A stretch of DNA of 64,000 nucleotides, from assembly GCA_018524725.1 (NCBI GenBank), contig JAEUWP010000139.1:1-64000 (forward strand). The letters are read 5' to 3'. The notes beneath the pieces were generated by a model. The model saw only the letters and a program-made list of their open reading frames with translations. It did not search any database and was not told the DNA's origin. Below are positions 56,966 through 64,000 of this stretch, piece after piece; within the stretch, counting starts at the first letter, position 1; every line of letters starts with the position of its first letter. The DNA is from Podaxis mareebaensis (lineage: Eukaryota; Basidiomycota; Agaricomycetes; Agaricales; Agaricaceae). A program made the position numbers and the translations under genes.

Positions 56966-57323
56966 CGAGTCGTGACATGGAGCTCAAGCCTCGTGTACGA
57001 AAAAATCACAAGGGGAACCTAGAGAGAACCATGCGTGATGAAAGTTTAAGGGTGAAGAAGTTGATGGGTTGGTCAACCCTCTCCACAAATCTGCCAAAAG
57101 GGTCTTTACGTTATGTCCATTTCAGATAAGATTATCCAGCTAAAGATCATCCAGCCAAGAGGATATGTATAACACATAACAAATCTCGATGTTGTGGTGG
57201 ACACCTTCACTTTTCGACCGAATACAGATTACAAACGACAAAGCACTTGAGAGGCGAGGTAGGATACAACACTAAAATGGGATTGAATAAATATCGACAG
57301 GGGAGCGTAACTCGTGAGGGGGA

Positions 57324-58867
57324 TCAGTCATTTCCTTCATTGCCATGAGACAACAATGGTGTTCGTTCCGTTACATCTTGTGTGTGTGATGGGGGTCTGG
57401 CGGGTGTATCATGGTGGGAATCGTGAGCTGGCGATGAGGGAGTTGTGCGTGGTGGCGTTGCTGGAGGGGGCTGAGTCACATCAGCCTTGCATATAGGGCA
57501 CTAGGCAGAACAAAAGGTGAGAAGCGAGTTCAAGAATGAAGGGCACAGATCTGAATGGACGTACGAGTTTCTTCCGCTGGATCAGCCACTCATCTATCTC
57601 GCTAAGATGGAAGATATGATGGCAGGGCAGCACGCGAACTTTGTCCCCTTTCGTGAATTCGGATAGACATATGGCGCATTCCAGTTGTGATTCGAACCAA
57701 GGTTGCTCCCCTGATTCTGGATGCGAGGTAGACGCGTCATCGGAACCAGCCGTCGGAGTTGGCGCCCCGTTAGGCGGGGTCTCTTCTGCGGGTGGTATTC
57801 CCTCTTCCAGATCCACTTCGGACGACCGAAAAGCGGACGTATCGTCGACGGGTTCACCGCCTTCATGTTTCTCCCACCCGTTACCAGTATACACCCGCCA
57901 GGGTAGTTTTCGTACAATGTCCTCCGGTGCGCGCTCGCGTTGAGCGGCTCGCGCAGCTCGTACGCGGTGTATGAGCAAAGTGATGAAAGTTAGGATTGAT
58001 GGGAGGAGCAAAATGACGATGAAGGTGATTATTGGGCTAAACCCCGCTCAGAACTCCGTTGAGAGTTTGAGGTAGGAAAGGAGACGTACGAATACCATTC
58101 CCAAGCAGAATATTCTGCTGTGATCAAAAGGGAAAGCGTCTGGAGTCCGGAGTGCGTTGTATTGGAGTTTGCGATGAGTGTATAAAGCTGCATGTAATCC
58201 GAAAATTTGATGTACGTTGCGGCAATCTTAATGTCTGAGGCATCTTCTGTGGGGCAAGTAAGACGTCCGGAAGATCTGACCCAGGAAGCGGGTATTCTGA
58301 CCTTGACTATACATATTGACGAGGGTATCAGGGTACCCGGATAACGCTGGATCGTCTCCTCCAACTACGACGGCCTTTGCACCGAGTCTCTGGGCCTCCC
58401 GCACTTTCTTGACGAATTCACACTGACCGCGCTGAACTAATGCAATCCAGGTATCGGTGGGTGTGTGAGGGCCGGTAATGCATAAAGTTGGACATCCGGT
58501 GTTTGAAGGAAGGGCAAGGTCGGTGGTTCCGTTATTTGCACAAGGGGTTGTGAATGAAGAAAGGGGAATGACATAGCCCAATATAGGGTCATCTATCTCT
58601 GCACCAAACGCAGCTACGGCGTAGTTAGGACGATAGTCCACACCCAAATAGTAAATCGGTTTACTCACCTGGTCTCGAGTCATAAGAAATAATGGGGGTG
58701 TGTTCAACTATCGAGACAGTGCTCTCAGAACCCCAGGCCCAACCCCATAGCCAGCTCTTATCGGATCGGGCGGTTAGCAAAGGTTCACTCGAAGCTTGGA
58801 GTGGTTTGGCGAGAGATATTAGGGCGAGAAAGGATAGAAAAGGATAAAAAGCGATGCCCCAGAGCAT
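57324..58867 (-). CDS. PA-TM-RING E3 ubiquitin ligase
   Basis: Membrane ubiquitin ligase of endosome or vacuole membranes. Signal peptide [20 protein letters not shown]. The luminal PA domain has [20 protein letters not shown], then [21 protein letters not shown] helix ([20 protein letters not shown]) is followed by the cytosolic [20 protein letters not shown]. The RING finger reads [20 protein letters not shown], then [18 protein letters not shown] and, after an intron, [12 protein letters not shown]. In the usual RING-H2 spacing the residue after HxxHxx is Cys; here it is Glu. The tail ends [15 protein letters not shown], with an ERTPLL dileucine signal for vacuolar sorting. Introns occur at about 57501-57566, 58034-58093, 58246-58301 and 58612-58668. 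ATG 58867 begins the signal peptide. Confidence 0.83.
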
Positions 58868-60459
58868 TGGAGGGAATTAGTGCTGAGAGGATGGAAGTCG
58901 AGCACAGAGGCTCGTTAGACCAATTTCCACAATCCGAGGCACGTGTTGCTCCGGAGCATGGCCCTGAACAGGAAGTCCGGCCCTTGCCATGGCAAGTTCC
59001 AGAAGCTGATCGACACCAAACCAGACTCTGTCTCACCACCGCCCTGGCCTAGTCTTTGCATTGCACACCATACTTGTTTCTTTTCGCCCAGCCCGTTCAA
59101 TCCTGCGAACAGACTTTTGCGCAGCAAAGCTCTCCTCATTATACCCCCACTCAGAGCCAACCTCGATAAAATTATCACAACTGGGCAAGATCCGTACTTG
59201 GACACCAAGGCGTAGGAAACTTGCTTATCTCCATTCCGACATTGCGTGATTAATTACGGTAATTCCATCAGCTAATTTCCCGCACACTTGCACCGGGAGC
59301 GTTCTTCAACTTGTAAAACGCGCAGTACTTATGTATGAAGCCAGAACTACGATGACATCATTGCGCGGTACGTACATACTGCTACAGTTTGGCTCGAGTT
59401 GTGTGTCTGGGCTGGTGAGGATTTGTACTTGGACCCACTCCAGGCCGCGACAGCCACAAAACCTTTAAGGTTTGACAGCCAGAAGCTGATGAGGCCCTGG
59501 GATAGCCAAGTGAAGCCCCGAGGCCTGAGACAGCTGACCATGGAGCAGCTGATATGTTTAGCCATCCAAGGTAAGAAGTCGAAAATAGATCACTCGTCCC
59601 TTCGTAGATCAATGGTATTATGTATACAACGTCGGCCGGCCGGATCACGTGAACCGACAAGAGATACATTTATAAGGCTAAGCGCAAACGAGCGACAATG
59701 GCAGCGTGATGCCTGAGACGTCCTTCCAACGAAATTGAAAGCTGATTTCGGAGCTAGGCAGGTTACAGGAAGCGCCAATCAGAAGAAGCAGAGGCGAGGT
59801 CCCAGAAACGTTCGATAAACACTTCCAGAACTCCACACTTGCCGGTTCTGTTTCTACGTGTACGCCTAACTCCTCTAGCTTGACCATTACTTGACCATTA
59901 TAACCTCGCCTCAGACTCGGTACTTGGGTTCCCCTTCACACAAGTACCGTTATACTGCTCTTCCACCAGAACTTCTTTACGCACGACGTCATAAGCAGAG
60001 GTGCTCCAAGCCCCTGAGCGCATAATTATGCGCCACCTTACGCTAGATTTGTTCATTAATACCCTTCAAAGGCTCGGTAGTTCCGTAGAACATTTCACCC
60101 TTCATTCGACTGGCATCCCGGCGCCCATAAATCTGCAAGTCAGTTAGCCTACCACAAGGCCACGCTGAAGCGTCTATAAGAAATCAACAACCAAGGCAAA
60201 AAGTCACGCTGCACCACGCAGCATACCCCCTTCCGTGCGAACCCAAATGCCGCAAAGGAAATCATCGGAAAAATCAACCGTCATACCACCTGCTGCAGAC
60301 CCACGCGGCCATAGCAACCTCACGCTCTATGTGCTTCTTCTTGGATTGGTGACGGTCGCGGGCCCGGTACTCGGCTTCCTGTTGACACTAGATTTTCATG
60401 ACCGTCAAATATGGGGCATATATATACGCGATGCATTCAGAAGGCTTGTCAAGACAAAG
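58868..60459. other. Intergenic, promoters of RING and glucoamylase genes
   Basis: 1.6 kb between divergent genes, the longest plausible regulatory region here. It suits a nutrient-controlled secreted enzyme. Frames at 58943-59215, 59399-59716 and 60235-60460 are not supported as genes. Apart from the TATA element near 60420 I identify no motif with confidence. Confidence 0.35.
60419..60426 (+). promoter_or_regulatory. TATA box of the glucoamylase gene
   Basis: TATATATA ends 34 bp before the ATG. The spacing would give a very short leader, as seen in some highly expressed secreted-enzyme genes. Confidence 0.4.
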
Positions 60460-62635
<2,176 letters not shown>

Positions 62636-64000
62636 ATGGAGTGTTTGAAAATTCTGGTTAGTTGGATGTCTTCTTAGATCAGAGGTGAAGATATCCCCGC
62701 AGAGGGGCAAAAACTGATACTCGATAAACCCAACGCAGTTCCTTACCGCTGATACAACTGGCACATTCAATATATTTTCCATACTAACATTGGTCACCTT
62801 TTTGAAACCCGATCAGGTGTTTGAAAATGCGTATCCTAGGTCCCACACTGAACCACTACTCATGACAAATTTTTCTAGTATACGCCACAGTTGCCTTTGT
62901 ACATATATCCAGAAAGTTTCACAGTGTACACAAAATTTGGGCAAGAAAGTGCGGAATACCTTAGCCATCGAAGACATTTGGCCATCAAAATCACCATCAA
63001 AGCCCAGATATCTCTAGATCTGATGGGCCGTTCACATTAAAAGCAAAAAAACGATTCCTTACATCACAAAGCATGATCTGTGAAAGAGTTACATTGTGGA
63101 AGAGCGCGTAGGAGGCAGAACATGAAGATTTATGACTTTCTAACTCTAGGCGTGACAAGCAGGCAGTTGACATCTATAGAGGCTTCAAACTCCGCTAGAT
63201 GCTGATATCTGTAAGCTCCGAAAGAATGGAGAGTATTGCATAAAAACATTCCTATAGGCAAGATTGTCCTTCAGAAAGGGCAGAATAGCATGCAAAAACC
63301 CCAGAAAACATGACGCTACCTCGACTACAATAACCCAGACATTCAAGCCCAGGTAGATGCTGCACTGGATGGCGTACGCTCGAGGAAGTACAAGAGTATT
63401 CATGCAGCACACGTCGTAACTGGGCTTCCCTATGGAACACTTCAAAGTCATTTTGAAGGCAATCATCGACGTTCAGGAGTAGCACACAGGAGTGAAATGC
63501 TACTGACCGAGGTGGCACGGAATTCACAAAAGGCGGACACTGAAGATCAGTGTGACCATTGTGTGACTGAGCTTTCAAACACCTGATAGTTTCGACTTGC
63601 CCACGAAAATACTCTGGCCTCACGAGACAGTGACATTGTAAAATCCTTGAAAAATGGTATTCTGATAACCAAGATACGCGAAAAACTCCTGGTTAAGTTT
63701 CATGGAAACACATGGAACGGGTGGAGAGAAATTCGCTCGTGGCTGAAAAACTTTCAAACACACCACCAATGATAGTATTGGGTTTTCTTACCCGTTTCAG
63801 TGGGCCACGCCGCTTTCAGGCGTCCTTCATATTGGTGCTGCCCTTGTGTTGTACTTGTGCAGATCCTTTACCATCGTTGATTGTCCGCGATGGCGCGTGG
63901 GTACACAGATACAATCTACTGCACATTCATATTAGTGAAGAAGTATATTTTACCCACGCCCCCAAGGGTCGAAATGTACCCTCGAGATGACGACGTCCAG
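62636..64000. other. Window end, no gene recognised
   Basis: 1.4 kb after the glucoamylase stop. Minus-strand frames at 63185-63623 include a hydrophobic segment and a weak internal repeat (FLHAILPFLK / FMQYSPFFRS), but no splice pattern or family match. A gene continuing past the window edge cannot be excluded. Confidence 0.35.

Noticed and set aside
60235..60459. N-terminal extension of glucoamylase with a membrane-like segment
   Set aside because: It would place a hydrophobic helix before a perfect signal peptide, and a TATA box lies between it and the chosen ATG.

Overview
This window looks like nuclear DNA of a mushroom-forming basidiomycete (Agaricomycetes). Nearly every gene is split by short introns of about 45-70 bp with GT..AG ends. 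Genes are densely packed on both strands. Several families are typical of this group: DUF6533 seven-helix proteins, a CorA-like protein with a long fungal N-terminus, a PFA4-type palmitoyltransferase, an expanded F-box family, and a degenerate 2OG-oxygenase-like gene of the kind amplified in mushroom genomes. I see no rRNA, tRNA or CRISPR array. All gene models were built by eye from splice signals and protein-family resemblance, so small exon-boundary errors are expected.

Layout. 0.5-2.1 kb: a pseudogenised TET/JBP-like oxygenase-family gene, followed by a GAGCTGAGC-rich repeat. 2.7-4.3 kb: a lone F-box gene (-). 4.7-6.9 kb: an AidB-like acyl-CoA dehydrogenase (-), divergent from a transcription-kinase cyclin (7.3-8.8 kb, +). 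9.1-10.7 kb: a wax-synthase-domain membrane acyltransferase (+), convergent with a small ABM-like protein (11.0-11.8 kb, -). 11.8-15.1 kb: a gap with only doubtful exon fragments. 15.1-16.6 kb: DHHC palmitoyltransferase (-), divergent from a hotdog thioesterase (17.3-18.5 kb, +). 19.4-20.4 kb: a mitochondrial-type lipoyl-domain protein lacking its lipoyl lysine (+), convergent with the 9-1-1 clamp subunit Rad1 (20.5-22.0 kb, -).

23.4-29.4 kb holds a DUF6533 gene and a CorA-like transporter gene (both -). A dispersed repeat of about 280 bp lies upstream of each. Then come dynactin p62 (30.4-32.3 kb), a two-helix membrane protein (33.2-34.2 kb) and an arrestin-like protein (34.8-36.8 kb), all +. 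37.5-44.6 kb is a tandem array on the minus strand. It has three F-box genes, one C-terminal gene remnant and one degenerate member, with signs of recent duplication and gene conversion. The lone F-box gene at 2.7 kb is a more distant paralogue.

44.8-49.4 kb carries two membrane-anchored aspartic proteases arranged head to head over a 188-bp shared promoter. Next are heme oxygenase (50.5-51.5 kb, -), a three-finger CCCH protein (53.0-54.9 kb, -), an unrecognised gene fragment (56.4-57.0 kb, -), a PA-TM-RING ubiquitin ligase (57.3-58.9 kb, -) and a secreted GH15 glucoamylase with a CBM20 starch-binding domain (60.5-62.6 kb, +).

The genes do not form one pathway. Most of the window is ordinary housekeeping content. 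The parts worth attention are the F-box array, the protease pair with one altered active site, the lysine-less lipoyl protein, several candidate GC-AG introns and the duplicated upstream repeat.
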